Positions 16,610 through 24,824 of a stretch of DNA of 64,000 nt are shown here, in pieces. The DNA is taken from positions 11,098-75,097 of the forward strand of contig CAKOIE010000003.1 of assembly GCA_934086395.1 (NCBI GenBank), in the 5' to 3' direction. The position numbers were made by a program, and so were the translations under genes. How positions within the stretch are numbered: position 1 is the stretch's first letter; each line of letters starts with the position of its first letter. Below the pieces are notes generated by a model, which made no database searches, was not told the DNA's origin, and saw only the letters and a list, made by a program, of their open reading frames with translations. Source of the stretch: an uncultured Bacilli bacterium. Its GTDB lineage: Bacteria > Bacillota_I > Bacilli_A > RF39 > UBA660.

Positions 16610-17464
16610 TTATTTATCTCCTTCCAAATACATAATTATCTTTTTATAAGTATCATCATAACTTTTATCTAACTTAAACCATTTAACATCCATTTGATTC
16701 TTAAACCAAGTATATTGTCTTTTAGCATAATGTCTACTATTTTTCTTAATTAAATCTAAAGCTTCATCCAAACTTATTTTACCATCAAAATACCTATATA
16801 ATTCCTTATAACCAATACAAGTCATTACAGCCTTTGAATAAATATGTTCATCATACAACTTTCTTGCTTCTTCAATTAATCCAGCTTTAACCATAATATC
16901 AACACGTCTATTAATTCGATCATATAAAACATCCCTATCCAAATCAATAGCGATAAACTTAGCATCATATAATAATTCATTACCTTTATTATCATAATCT
17001 TCTTTTTTATTAAGTGCTCTTATTAATCTCTTTCGATTATTTACATGTATATCAATATTAGGATATTTTTCTTTAACTTTCTCATATAATTCTTCATTAG
17101 AAATATCATTATAAGTATCATAAGAAGTATCATCTTCAAACACATAATTATATAACCCAGCTTTAATATATAAACCAGTACCACCAACAATTATAATATT
17201 TTTATCCTTATTATTATCTAATATATTTCTTAAATCTTTTTGATAATCATAAACTGTATACATATCATTTTTATCTACTATATCAAATAAATAATGAGGA
17301 ATTCCCTCTTTTTCTTCTTCTTTTATTTTCGCAGTTGCAATATCAAGTTCTTTATAAACTTGTAAAGAATCTGCATTAACTACTATTCCGTTATATCTTT
17401 TAGCCAAATCAACACTTAATCTTGTTTTATAACTAGCCGTTGCCCCACATACTACTATAATCAT
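16610..17464 (-). CDS. miaA: tRNA dimethylallyltransferase
   Basis: A 284-residue enzyme that adds a dimethylallyl group to A37 of tRNAs reading UNN codons. The family motifs are NADSLQVYKELDIATAK (near residues 31-47), the swivel-region GGTGLYIKA, and C-terminal SRHYAKRQYTWFKNQ. The P-loop reads GATASYKT rather than the usual GPTASGKT; replacement of the Gly before the catalytic Lys by Tyr is unusual and worth checking. The gene lies directly after mutL, a common Bacilli arrangement. The start is supported by the proper VVCGATAS N-terminus. Confidence 0.9.
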   Translation of the reverse strand: MIIVVCGATASYKTRLSVDLAKRYNGIVVNADSLQVYKELDIATAKIKEEEKEGIPHYLFDIVDKNDMYTVYDYQKDLRNILDNNKDKNIIIVGGTGLYIKAGLYNYVFEDDTSYDTYNDISNEELYEKVKEKYPNIDIHVNNRKRLIRALNKKEDYDNKGNELLYDAKFIAIDLDRDVLYDRINRRVDIMVKAGLIEEARKLYDEHIYSKAVMTCIGYKELYRYFDGKISLDEALDLIKKNSRHYAKRQYTWFKNQMDVKWFKLDKSYDDTYKKIIMYLEGDK

Positions 17465-17465
17465 T

Positions 17466-19250
17466 TTAATTCATTACCCTCTTAAATAATCTTTCTAATT
17501 CATATTTAGTAAATGTAATAATTGTTGGTCTTCCATGCGGACAATTATAAGGATTATCACATTTAACTAATTGATTTAATATACTTTCAGCTTCTTCCAT
17601 TGTAATTGAAGTATTACCTTTAACACTCATCTTACAAGCACAAGTAGCAGAAATATTATCAATAAATCTTACTCTATCAAAATCTTTAGGCATCTCTAAA
17701 ACATACTCAATAATTCTTCTTATATTTTCTTCTTCATAACCTGAAATTAACCAAGTTGGATGGGTTTTAATAATAATCGTATTTATTCCAAAATCATCAA
17801 TAACAAAACCTAAATCAGTTAACACCTTTTTATTATCTTGTAACTTTAAATAATCACTAGGAGATAGTTCAATACTTATGGGAATAAGTAAATCTGTTGT
17901 TTTAATTTTATCATCATATAATGCATTTCTAATCTTTTCATAATTAATTCTTTCTTGAGCAGCATGTTGATCTATTAAATACATCGCATTATCATTTTGC
18001 GCAATTATATAAGTTCCCATAACTAATCCACAAGGATAAAACTCAATCTTTTTAATTTCTTCATTCTTTTCATTAACCTTAAAATCCATAGTTACTTGTT
18101 CTTTTTCACTTAGATTATCATTAATAGAATCATTAATAAATAAAGGAGTTTCCTCTATAACATAATCTTCTTCACTATCATTATTAAAAGATTTATCAAC
18201 CTCACTTACTGTTTGAATAGGAATATTTATTTGTTTACTTTCTTTAACTTCTACATTTGGCACTAATAAGCTTTTATATAAAGCGTCTTTAATAGTGCTA
18301 GTAATTAAACTAGTTAAACTATCTATCTTACTAAATTTAATATCTTGTTTAGTTGGATGAATATTTACATCTATTAAAGTAGGATCAGTTTCAATCTTTA
18401 AAACTACCACCGGATATTTAATATCAGGTTTATATGTATAATAAGCATCATTAATGGTTTTATTTACCTCAGCATTTTTAACTACTCTACCATTAACTAT
18501 TGTAATCATAAAATTACGATTAGACTTTAATACACATGGTTTACAAATATATCCAGAAATATCATAATCATCATTACTAGCGTTTATCTTAACCATATTT
18601 TTACTGATATTTGCCCCAAATAATTCATGTATTACTTTAAGTAAATTATTACTACCAGTTGTTTCTATTAATGTATTTCCATTATTCATAAGTTTAAATG
18701 ATATATTAGGATAACTAAGTGCTAATTTCTCCACATAATTAGTTATATAACTAAGTTCAGTAACCTCACTCTTTAAATATTTAAGTCTAGCAGGAGTATT
18801 ATAAAATAAATCTCTTATTTTAATAATAGTACCCTTTCTTAAATCACATGATGAAGTATTTTCTAACTTACCACCATTTATTTCTAAATAAGTTCCTTCT
18901 TTTCCATCACTAGTTCTTAAACTAACTTTAGAAACAGATGCAATTGATGGAAGTGCTTCACCTCTAAAACCTAGTGAATTAATAAAGAATAAATCTTCTA
19001 ATTTATATATTTTACTTGTTGCATGTCTTTTAAACGCAAGCATAGCATCTTCATGATTCATTCCAATACCATCATCAGTAATCATTATCTCTTTTAAACC
19101 GGAATTAATTAGTTCTATTTTAATTGATTTACTCTGAGCATCTATAGAATTTTCAACTAATTCCTTAACCACATTAGCTGCTTTTTCTACTACCTCTCCA
19201 GCTGCTATTTTATTGGATAAATCTTCATCCATTACTTTAATTCTTGTCAT
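17466..19250 (-). CDS. mutL: DNA mismatch repair protein MutL
   Basis: A 594-residue GHKL ATPase. N-terminal motifs are NKIAAGEVVEKAANVVKELV, DDGIGM, and GFRGEALPSIASVS; the linker is about residues 330-400. The C-terminal domain retains the endonuclease metal-binding motif DQHAAQERINYE and the zinc-site motifs CACKMS and CDNPYNCPHGRPT. It is therefore a nicking-type MutL as in Gram-positives. mutS is not in the window. Confidence 0.95.
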   Translation of the reverse strand: MTRIKVMDEDLSNKIAAGEVVEKAANVVKELVENSIDAQSKSIKIELINSGLKEIMITDDGIGMNHEDAMLAFKRHATSKIYKLEDLFFINSLGFRGEALPSIASVSKVSLRTSDGKEGTYLEINGGKLENTSSCDLRKGTIIKIRDLFYNTPARLKYLKSEVTELSYITNYVEKLALSYPNISFKLMNNGNTLIETTGSNNLLKVIHELFGANISKNMVKINASNDDYDISGYICKPCVLKSNRNFMITIVNGRVVKNAEVNKTINDAYYTYKPDIKYPVVVLKIETDPTLIDVNIHPTKQDIKFSKIDSLTSLITSTIKDALYKSLLVPNVEVKESKQINIPIQTVSEVDKSFNNDSEEDYVIEETPLFINDSINDNLSEKEQVTMDFKVNEKNEEIKKIEFYPCGLVMGTYIIAQNDNAMYLIDQHAAQERINYEKIRNALYDDKIKTTDLLIPISIELSPSDYLKLQDNKKVLTDLGFVIDDFGINTIIIKTHPTWLISGYEEENIRRIIEYVLEMPKDFDRVRFIDNISATCACKMSVKGNTSITMEEAESILNQLVKCDNPYNCPHGRPTIITFTKYELERLFKRVMN

Positions 19251-19253
19251 ATA

Positions 19254-20207
19254 CTACTTAAACACACTTTCTCTAAACTCTAATAAACTACTATCTATAT
19301 TAGATAAGCCAACATTACCCTCATTTTTAACATTTATAAAACCTAACCCATATATAACAATATCACTATTAGAATTAATTTTCTGATTATATGTAAAACT
19401 TATATCATCTTTATAATACTTTTTAATCTCTAAATCATAACAAGAATAAACAGTTATACTTGTAGCATAATCAAACCTAATATAAAACTTATCTATCTTA
19501 AGAACTTCCCCATCTTTCATTTGGTATGTTAATGGTTTAATAACCTTCTTTAAAGTACAATTTGCCTCATAACTATCAGTTACAAACCCCGGTGAATCAA
19601 TTATAGTTAAATTATTATTAATATTTAATCTTATAAAATCTAGTGTAGTATTTTTACTATTACTTATAGTAGTTTTAGTTAGTTTAGAATCAAAAGCATC
19701 CAATATATTATTTATTAAGGTACTTTTACCTGAATTGGTTTCTCCTAAAATGTAACTTTCCCTAATATTATTAGTTATTAAATAATTAATTAAAGAATCT
19801 ATTCCATAACCATTAACACTACTAACAAACCTAACATTATTTACTTTATAATTATTCATTATATATTTTCTAATATTATCAATTTTAATATCTTTAGGAA
19901 TTACATCTATTTTAGATAATAACAACAATTTTTTCCCTTTAATCTTATTATATATATTAATTATTTTATCTGATAAAGATAAAAAATCACACATAAATAT
20001 TGTAAATTTATCATCACTATTAACTAAATACAATATCTCTTCAACCTTTTTAGGAACTGTATCATTAATATTCACTCCATAATGCATTAATTTAAAACAT
20101 CTCATACAATATTTAGCATCATTTAATTTATTTTCTGGAACATATCCTTTAGCATCTTTATTACTATATTGTAATTTAGCCCCACATCCAAAACATATTT
20201 TACTCAT
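19254..20207 (-). CDS. yqeH: circularly permuted GTPase YqeH
   Basis: A 317-residue GTPase needed for 30S subunit assembly. An N-terminal zinc finger (CFGCGAKLQ...YCMRCFKLMHYG, residues 5-44) precedes a permuted G domain with the order G4 (LLLSKIDV), G5 (SSVNGYG), G1 (GETNSGKSTLIN), G2 and G3 (DSPGF). It overlaps yqeG by 8 bases, the conserved neighbour. It is shorter than the Bacillus protein (366), mainly in the C-terminal domain. Confidence 0.92.
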   Translation of the reverse strand: MSKICFGCGAKLQYSNKDAKGYVPENKLNDAKYCMRCFKLMHYGVNINDTVPKKVEEILYLVNSDDKFTIFMCDFLSLSDKIINIYNKIKGKKLLLLSKIDVIPKDIKIDNIRKYIMNNYKVNNVRFVSSVNGYGIDSLINYLITNNIRESYILGETNSGKSTLINNILDAFDSKLTKTTISNSKNTTLDFIRLNINNNLTIIDSPGFVTDSYEANCTLKKVIKPLTYQMKDGEVLKIDKFYIRFDYATSITVYSCYDLEIKKYYKDDISFTYNQKINSNSDIVIYGLGFINVKNEGNVGLSNIDSSLLEFRESVFK

Positions 20208-20724
20208 AATATTCTCCTTTTTTTAATAATTCTTTTTTCTCTAACTTATTATAAATGAATGGCTCAATAAACCTATTAAACTTAGTTAAAACATAATCAG
20301 TTTTACCTATTGGATTAACTAAAATACTTAATAGTTCTAATCTATTAGCCCCATAAATATCAGTTAATAATTGATCACCTACGCATGCTATTTGAGTAGT
20401 TTTAAGTCTATATAAACTCATAACTTTTTTATACTTTTTACTAAATGGTTTTCCAGCAAAATAAGCAGAATCAACATTTAATATTTCTTTAAAAGGTTCT
20501 ACTCTTTTCTTATTAGAATTAGATATAATTAATATTTTTAAATTTAATTCTTTAATATCTTCTATTAAATCTTTTAACTTCTTAGAAGGTTTATTCATAT
20601 TTAAAGGAGCAAGTGTATTATCTAAATCAAAAATAACACATTTAATTCCTTTCTTTTTTAATTTATTATAATCTATATCATAAACACTTTTATAATACAT
20701 ATCAGGTACAAACTTATCTAACAT
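20200..20724 (-). CDS. yqeG: YqeG-family HAD phosphatase
   Basis: A 174-residue HAD (IIIA) phosphatase. Motif I is FDLDNTLAPLN (near residues 32-42), motif II ISNSN, the conserved Lys lies in AGKPFSKKY, and motif III is CVGDQLLTDIYGANR. It is conserved beside yqeH in Bacilli; relatives resemble phosphatidylglycerophosphatase GEP4, though the substrate here is unproven. Confidence 0.9.
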   Translation of the reverse strand: MLDKFVPDMYYKSVYDIDYNKLKKKGIKCVIFDLDNTLAPLNMNKPSKKLKDLIEDIKELNLKILIISNSNKKRVEPFKEILNVDSAYFAGKPFSKKYKKVMSLYRLKTTQIACVGDQLLTDIYGANRLELLSILVNPIGKTDYVLTKFNRFIEPFIYNKLEKKELLKKGEYYE

Positions 20725-20882
20725 AATATCCCTCGATTTCTTATATCAAAATTGTATCAAATTTACTTAATAAAGAAAAGAATTTAAATGCATATAGAAA
20801 AAAATGGATATAATTCCATTTCCAAAAATAAATAAATTTTAATCTAATTTATACAAAGACACAGTTAATTGAACGGACTCCA
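20725..20882. other. gap with no gene
   Basis: About 160 bases separate yqeG from the upstream surface-protein gene. Apart from the terminator at 20797-20822 I see only an imperfect promoter candidate for yqeG (TTGATA...TATAAG with a poor spacer). Confidence 0.4.
20797..20822 (-). terminator. intrinsic terminator after the lectin-like surface protein gene
   Basis: On the minus strand AAATGGA (20815-20821) pairs with TCCATTT (20802-20808), followed by T7. It is about 60 bases beyond the stop at 20883. Confidence 0.7.
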
Positions 20883-22607
20883 TTAAATAGATAATTTATA
20901 AGGATCAACTTTTTCACCATTTCCACTAGCTATCAAGATATCAGATTTCAAGAAAACGGCCGGCCAAACCGCGTAGGAATCATACGCGAAGCCGTAGTCG
21001 AAAGCACCGTCCCCAAGCACAACGAACACGCTATGCGAGTAACCAGAGTAAGGCGATAACGTCCAATACCAAGAGTTTTTAAATAACCAGTTATCTGTCT
21101 TACATTTTCCGTTTGTGTAATCCCATTTATCACTTTCTTTATCATATGTTACACCTGCTCTTAGGTTTTCATGACATTCTGCAAGTGTTGATGCATATCC
21201 ATAATCACTGGCATAAATTAGTCCAACCTTACCTGTCCACTCAGTAGGGCGATTATTTTGATATGTTATTGTTCCTCTTTCTTTATTATATTGATCTAAT
21301 AGAGGCAATCCATATGGTGGAGTATTTGGATTATTCCAGGTATTTCCTCCTATGTTCCATACACTTTCACTTATCATATTTTGATAATTACTTTTTATAA
21401 CTTTAGTATAATCAAATTCTCCAGTTTGGCGAAGTACTGGTTTCTTAGTTGTTGAATCATAATATGAATTATACCAATTATTCTTGTTTGCTGTTAATGC
21501 TGTATTTAAATAATCACCATTTAATTCATTTTTTAAGTCTGCTTCTGTCCAATTATTAAATCCATAATCATTATTTCCAGTTGCATCCCATGAATAATTA
21601 CCTAATGATTCATTTCTAACTAATTTAATCTTTCTTTCAATTTTACCAATTGAATCTTTTACATTAAAAACTCCAACTATTCTCCATAATTCTCCTGTGT
21701 TTGCAAACTCAACATAATTTCTAGGCTCAGCACCTGTATATCTTACATTTTTATCTACGGTTGGATCGATAAATAATCCATGTTTATTGTTACTATCTAG
21801 TTCTTGAACTTTACTTACATATTCTACTGCATTTATTCCTTTACTTTCAAAGTTTACTACTAACTTATTTGGTATATTATCTAAATTTGAAACATTAATA
21901 TCCCATTTTCCGGTTGCATAATTACAGTTAAAACTTACTGGGCTATCTTTTAACTCAGTATTATTTTTATAAGCAGTTGATACGGCACTATAAAAACAAG
22001 TAGTAGGTAATTCTTTTACTTCTACTCCATCTACATACGCTACTATATCTATATCTTTATTAATACCTTTAATATATTTTATCTGATTTGCTAGTTCTAA
22101 ATCATTCCATATATATCCAGCATTTAAATTAAGTTTTATATAATAATCATTATTACTTTTATTATTTGTTAAGATAGTTAATGACTTAGTTTTACTTGAA
22201 TTTATAGTTCCACTTACTTCACTAGATTCATATTCTTTAGATACACTTATATCACTTGGTATATTATTATTTGTTTCTGTACAATTTTGATTATTACATA
22301 ATTCATAAGTAAATTCATACTTAACATCTATTTTATTTAAATTAGTTAATATTATATTAAATTGTTCAATCTTACCTGCTTGTAAATGTAATATTCTATC
22401 ATTTGTTTCACCACTATTTGTTGTTATATTAAATGATAAATCATTAACCTTTATATTAGCAATCTTTTTATTTTGACTACTTGTAAACATCGATAATGAA
22501 TAACCTAAAGTAAATATAAATAATAGTATAATTCCCATTATAGTTAATATCTTTGCTTGTTTATCTTTTTTTATTAAATTAAAAAATTTGATAAGTTTAG
22601 TTTTCAT
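20883..22607 (-). CDS. membrane-anchored surface protein with C-type-lectin-like C-terminal domain
   Basis: A 574-residue protein. A basic N-terminus and one membrane anchor (about 22-42) are followed by beta-rich extracellular domains with a Cys pair (CNNQNC near 105-110) and an ELPTTCFYSAVSTAYKNN segment shared with the protein at 62891. The C-terminal part (about 290-574) has the GELWRIVGVFNV...WTGKVGLIYASDYGYA...WLFKNSWYWTLSP...FLKSDI layout of lectin-fold domains of the formylglycine-enzyme/DUF6273 type. Residues about 508-550 come from a GC-rich, A-poor cassette (see 20950-21080). AGGAGC 8 bases before the ATG fixes the start; the transcript leader is very short. It is closely related to the truncated gene at 62891-64000. 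Confidence 0.75.
   Translation of the reverse strand: MKTKLIKFFNLIKKDKQAKILTIMGIILLFIFTLGYSLSMFTSSQNKKIANIKVNDLSFNITTNSGETNDRILHLQAGKIEQFNIILTNLNKIDVKYEFTYELCNNQNCTETNNNIPSDISVSKEYESSEVSGTINSSKTKSLTILTNNKSNNDYYIKLNLNAGYIWNDLELANQIKYIKGINKDIDIVAYVDGVEVKELPTTCFYSAVSTAYKNNTELKDSPVSFNCNYATGKWDINVSNLDNIPNKLVVNFESKGINAVEYVSKVQELDSNNKHGLFIDPTVDKNVRYTGAEPRNYVEFANTGELWRIVGVFNVKDSIGKIERKIKLVRNESLGNYSWDATGNNDYGFNNWTEADLKNELNGDYLNTALTANKNNWYNSYYDSTTKKPVLRQTGEFDYTKVIKSNYQNMISESVWNIGGNTWNNPNTPPYGLPLLDQYNKERGTITYQNNRPTEWTGKVGLIYASDYGYASTLAECHENLRAGVTYDKESDKWDYTNGKCKTDNWLFKNSWYWTLSPYSGYSHSVFVVLGDGAFDYGFAYDSYAVWPAVFLKSDILIASGNGEKVDPYKLSI
20950..21080 (-). other. candidate DGR variable region (adenine-depleted cassette)
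   Basis: Across 20951-21070 I count 65 G+C in 120 bases (54%) and only 13 coding-strand A (11%), while the matching segment of the paralogue (62959-63078) has about 31 A in 120. It encodes the ligand-face loop between WTLSP and FLKSD of the lectin fold, where DGR variable regions lie. The reading frame is intact, and codons are mostly C- or G-ending although the flanks are A/T-ending. No template repeat or reverse transcriptase is in the window, so this is a candidate only. Confidence 0.55.
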
Positions 22608-22632
22608 ATTTTTAAGCTCCTATTCTTATCAA

Positions 22633-22660
22633 ATTATAATACTAAACACCCCCCCGTCAA
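22633..22660 (-). promoter_or_regulatory. promoter with G7 homopolymer in the -35/-10 spacer
   Basis: On the minus strand TTGACG (22655-22660) and TATAAT (22633-22638) are 16 bp apart. A run of seven G (22649-22655) spans the end of the -35 box and the spacer. Slippage by one base would change the spacer between 15, 16 and 17 bp, as in known phase-variable promoters. The predicted start is only about 20 bases before the ATG at 22607. Confidence 0.65.
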
Positions 22661-22702
22661 GCGAAAAAGTGTTTGTTTATTATTTATATTATAAATTATA
22701 TA

Positions 22703-23152
22703 TTAAATAAATGTTTTGGTATGTTCTTTTGAATATTTATTTTTAAATTCTTCTACGGTTGTATCTATGTCTATATGTGAAAGCATCCAATCTATACGAT
22801 TTGCACGATCATTAAAATATGATACTTTTTCCGTATTTATATCCTCATTTAAAGTAGATAAAACTTCATTAATTCTTTTTCCTAATACAATATCTACTGC
22901 TGCCATTTGAATAGGAATACTTGCCTTAATTTGAGTTTCTGTATTATATTTTTCTACTAAATGCATATTAACAAATTGCATATAATCATCAAAATTATCA
23001 ATTACATAAACAAGTTGTTCTTTTCTCTTAAGGATATGTTCCTTAAATTCATTTGGATCAATTAAACTTCTTTTTTTAGACACTTCATTATAAAACTTAT
23101 CTATCACATTTAGAATAACATTTTTTATTTCTTCATTATAATAATCTTTCAT
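22703..23152 (-). CDS. hypothetical helical protein
   Basis: A 149-residue soluble protein predicted to be mostly helical, rich in charged residues, with an FDDYMQFVNMHLVEKYNTETQIKA segment. I do not recognise a family. AAGGAGA just before the ATG supports the start. It stands between two surface-protein/glycosyltransferase genes without close partners, 95 bases upstream of the 20883 gene's start and separated from it by that gene's own promoter. Confidence 0.55.
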   Translation of the reverse strand: MKDYYNEEIKNVILNVIDKFYNEVSKKRSLIDPNEFKEHILKRKEQLVYVIDNFDDYMQFVNMHLVEKYNTETQIKASIPIQMAAVDIVLGKRINEVLSTLNEDINTEKVSYFNDRANRIDWMLSHIDIDTTVEEFKNKYSKEHTKTFI

Positions 23153-23399
23153 ATCTTCTCCTTATAGTTAAATTTTACCATAAAAGTAATAAAAATTAAA
23201 ATGGATTTTTAAGTATTAATAATTAATATTAATTTAGTAATTTTAGTTTTCATCTTTATTTCTATTTCAGCTTCTAGTTATTTTTAATATATGATTAAAA
23301 TAATAACTACTGAGCACTACTTTTAGTATACTTTAAATTAACTTTTTCTTAAGTTTAAAATTTAATACAAAAAACTATTAGCTATTTAAAACTAATAGT
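23153..23399. other. gap with no gene except a terminator
   Basis: A/T-rich sequence of about 250 bases. It contains the terminator of the glycosyltransferase gene; I see no small reading frame with a ribosome site and no clear promoter for the 22703-23152 gene beyond weak -10-like boxes. Confidence 0.4.
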
Positions 23400-23401
23400 T
23401 T
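23364..23401 (-). terminator. intrinsic terminator of the GT2 gene
   Basis: AAACTATTAG (minus strand, 23392-23401) pairs with CTAATAGTTT (23372-23381), followed by TTTTTTG. The first arm overlaps the stop codon of the glycosyltransferase. Confidence 0.7.
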
Positions 23402-24653
23402 ACTTTTTTAAATCATTTATTTTAATACTTCTTGTATGTTTTATTGCTTCCCATTTATCATATTTTTTTATAAATACAGAAATATTTATTGGAATCCAGC
23501 TTAATAAAAATATAGAAAATAATATAATAGTTGCTGTCATGCCTTTAAGATCTTTTTTCTTATATAATAAAGCAAATATTTCTATAGCAATACCCATAGC
23601 AAGTAAAACACAGAAAAATACAATATTTGTTGCAAAAAAGTAAGAAAATATATCATGTAATTGTATTCCAACTATTTTAAAGACAATTAATAATACAAAA
23701 TTAAAGAAGGAAATAACTTGCATAAGTGGTCCTAAATATACTAAGGACATATCTAAACTTGCTAATCTTCCTGTTTTAAGGAAATTTTTAAATAATTTAA
23801 CACTGTATCTATTCATACACTGAATAATACCAGCGCTCCATCTTTTTCTTTGTTTCCATGATGCTCCAAAGTTAATTGGATATTCATCATAAGTTATAGC
23901 TTCTTCTACAAAAGCAATTTGTTCGTTTTTTAATGCACATTGTCCGGTAAACTCTACATCTTCTGTTAATGTGTAAGTTTCAAATCCATCTCGATCAATA
24001 ATGTCCTTACTAATCATAAAACCTGTACCATTAATAGATGCAGATGAGTCAAATGCCATTCTTGATTGATTGAAAAAAATATTTTGAAATAAATAAAATA
24101 TTGTATAACTACCACTAATCCAGTTATCTTTTGGATTCTTGCTATCACGATATCCTTCTGCTACTTTGTATCCGGAATTATAGCAATCGTTCATATGTTT
24201 TAAGAAATCATTATGAACCACGTTATCAGCATCAAAAATAATATATGCATCTATTTCTTTGTTATCTTTTAATTTTTCAAACGCTACTTTAAGAACATCA
24301 CCTTTAGTTTTAGTAGGCTTGTTACATTCAATAACTGATGCACCAGCATCAAGAGCAACCTTGGCAGTGTTATCAATACAGTTATTTGGAATAACAAAAA
24401 TTCCATACTTATCTTTTGGATAGTTTAATTGTTTTAAACTTTCAATTAAATTACCAATAACTTGTTCTTCATTTCTAGCAGCAACTATAATTGCAAAAAA
24501 ATTCTTCTTTTTACTTTTTTTAAATTTTACTTTACTTTTTTTAATTATTCCTAAAAAACCACTTACGGCAAAGTATAAGCCATAAATTAGTGTTATATAG
24601 AATAATATGTAATAAATTATTTTCATGATAATTATCATACTTCTCACACCCAA
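23400..24653 (-). CDS. family 2 glycosyltransferase, membrane-bound (cellulose/hyaluronan synthase-like)
   Basis: A 417-residue processive-type GT2. One N-terminal membrane helix (about 12-32) is followed by the catalytic domain with IIVAARNEEQVIGNLIESL, the metal-binding FDADN (near 160), the base motif TLTEDVEF (near 230) and QRKRW (near 266), then three to four C-terminal membrane helices. Such enzymes make beta-linked surface polysaccharide or glycolipid using a nucleotide sugar; the product is not predictable. The first possible start (a TTG at 24653) lacks a good ribosome site; ATGs at 24638 or 24626 are as likely. No accessory polysaccharide genes are adjacent. Confidence 0.85.
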   Translation of the reverse strand: MGVRSMIIIMKIIYYILFYITLIYGLYFAVSGFLGIIKKSKVKFKKSKKKNFFAIIVAARNEEQVIGNLIESLKQLNYPKDKYGIFVIPNNCIDNTAKVALDAGASVIECNKPTKTKGDVLKVAFEKLKDNKEIDAYIIFDADNVVHNDFLKHMNDCYNSGYKVAEGYRDSKNPKDNWISGSYTIFYLFQNIFFNQSRMAFDSSASINGTGFMISKDIIDRDGFETYTLTEDVEFTGQCALKNEQIAFVEEAITYDEYPINFGASWKQRKRWSAGIIQCMNRYSVKLFKNFLKTGRLASLDMSLVYLGPLMQVISFFNFVLLIVFKIVGIQLHDIFSYFFATNIVFFCVLLAMGIAIEIFALLYKKKDLKGMTATIILFSIFLLSWIPINISVFIKKYDKWEAIKHTRSIKINDLKK

Positions 24654-24731
24654 ATCATTATATAATATTTTTTTATTTATCTCTACTATTTATTTCGTAA
24701 AATTTTATAAGAATACCATCTATCTCCCTTT

Positions 24732-24760
24732 GATATAATAAATATCATATTTATTATATC
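24732..24760. repeat. perfect 13-bp inverted repeat
   Basis: GATATAATAAATA and its exact complement are separated by TCA. No T run follows on the minus strand, so it is more likely an operator or an mRNA stem than a terminator. It lies between the frameshifted surface gene and the GT2 gene. Confidence 0.55.
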
Positions 24761-24824
24761 ATGGATATAATTAATTTATAGTATTTTTTTGTAATTTTGT
24801 TAATTTTAATTTTTCACCTATATT

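Noticed and set aside
20948..21145. 65-residue open frame inside the GC-rich cassette of the surface gene
   Set aside because: It is in another frame of the same strand and is open only because the cassette is poor in A and therefore in stop codons. The real frame is supported by homology to the 62891 gene.
22633..22707. Stem formed by AAACAC/GTGTTT around the C7 tract as a terminator
   Set aside because: The stem is short with a long loop and no T run; the promoter reading of the same bases is stronger.
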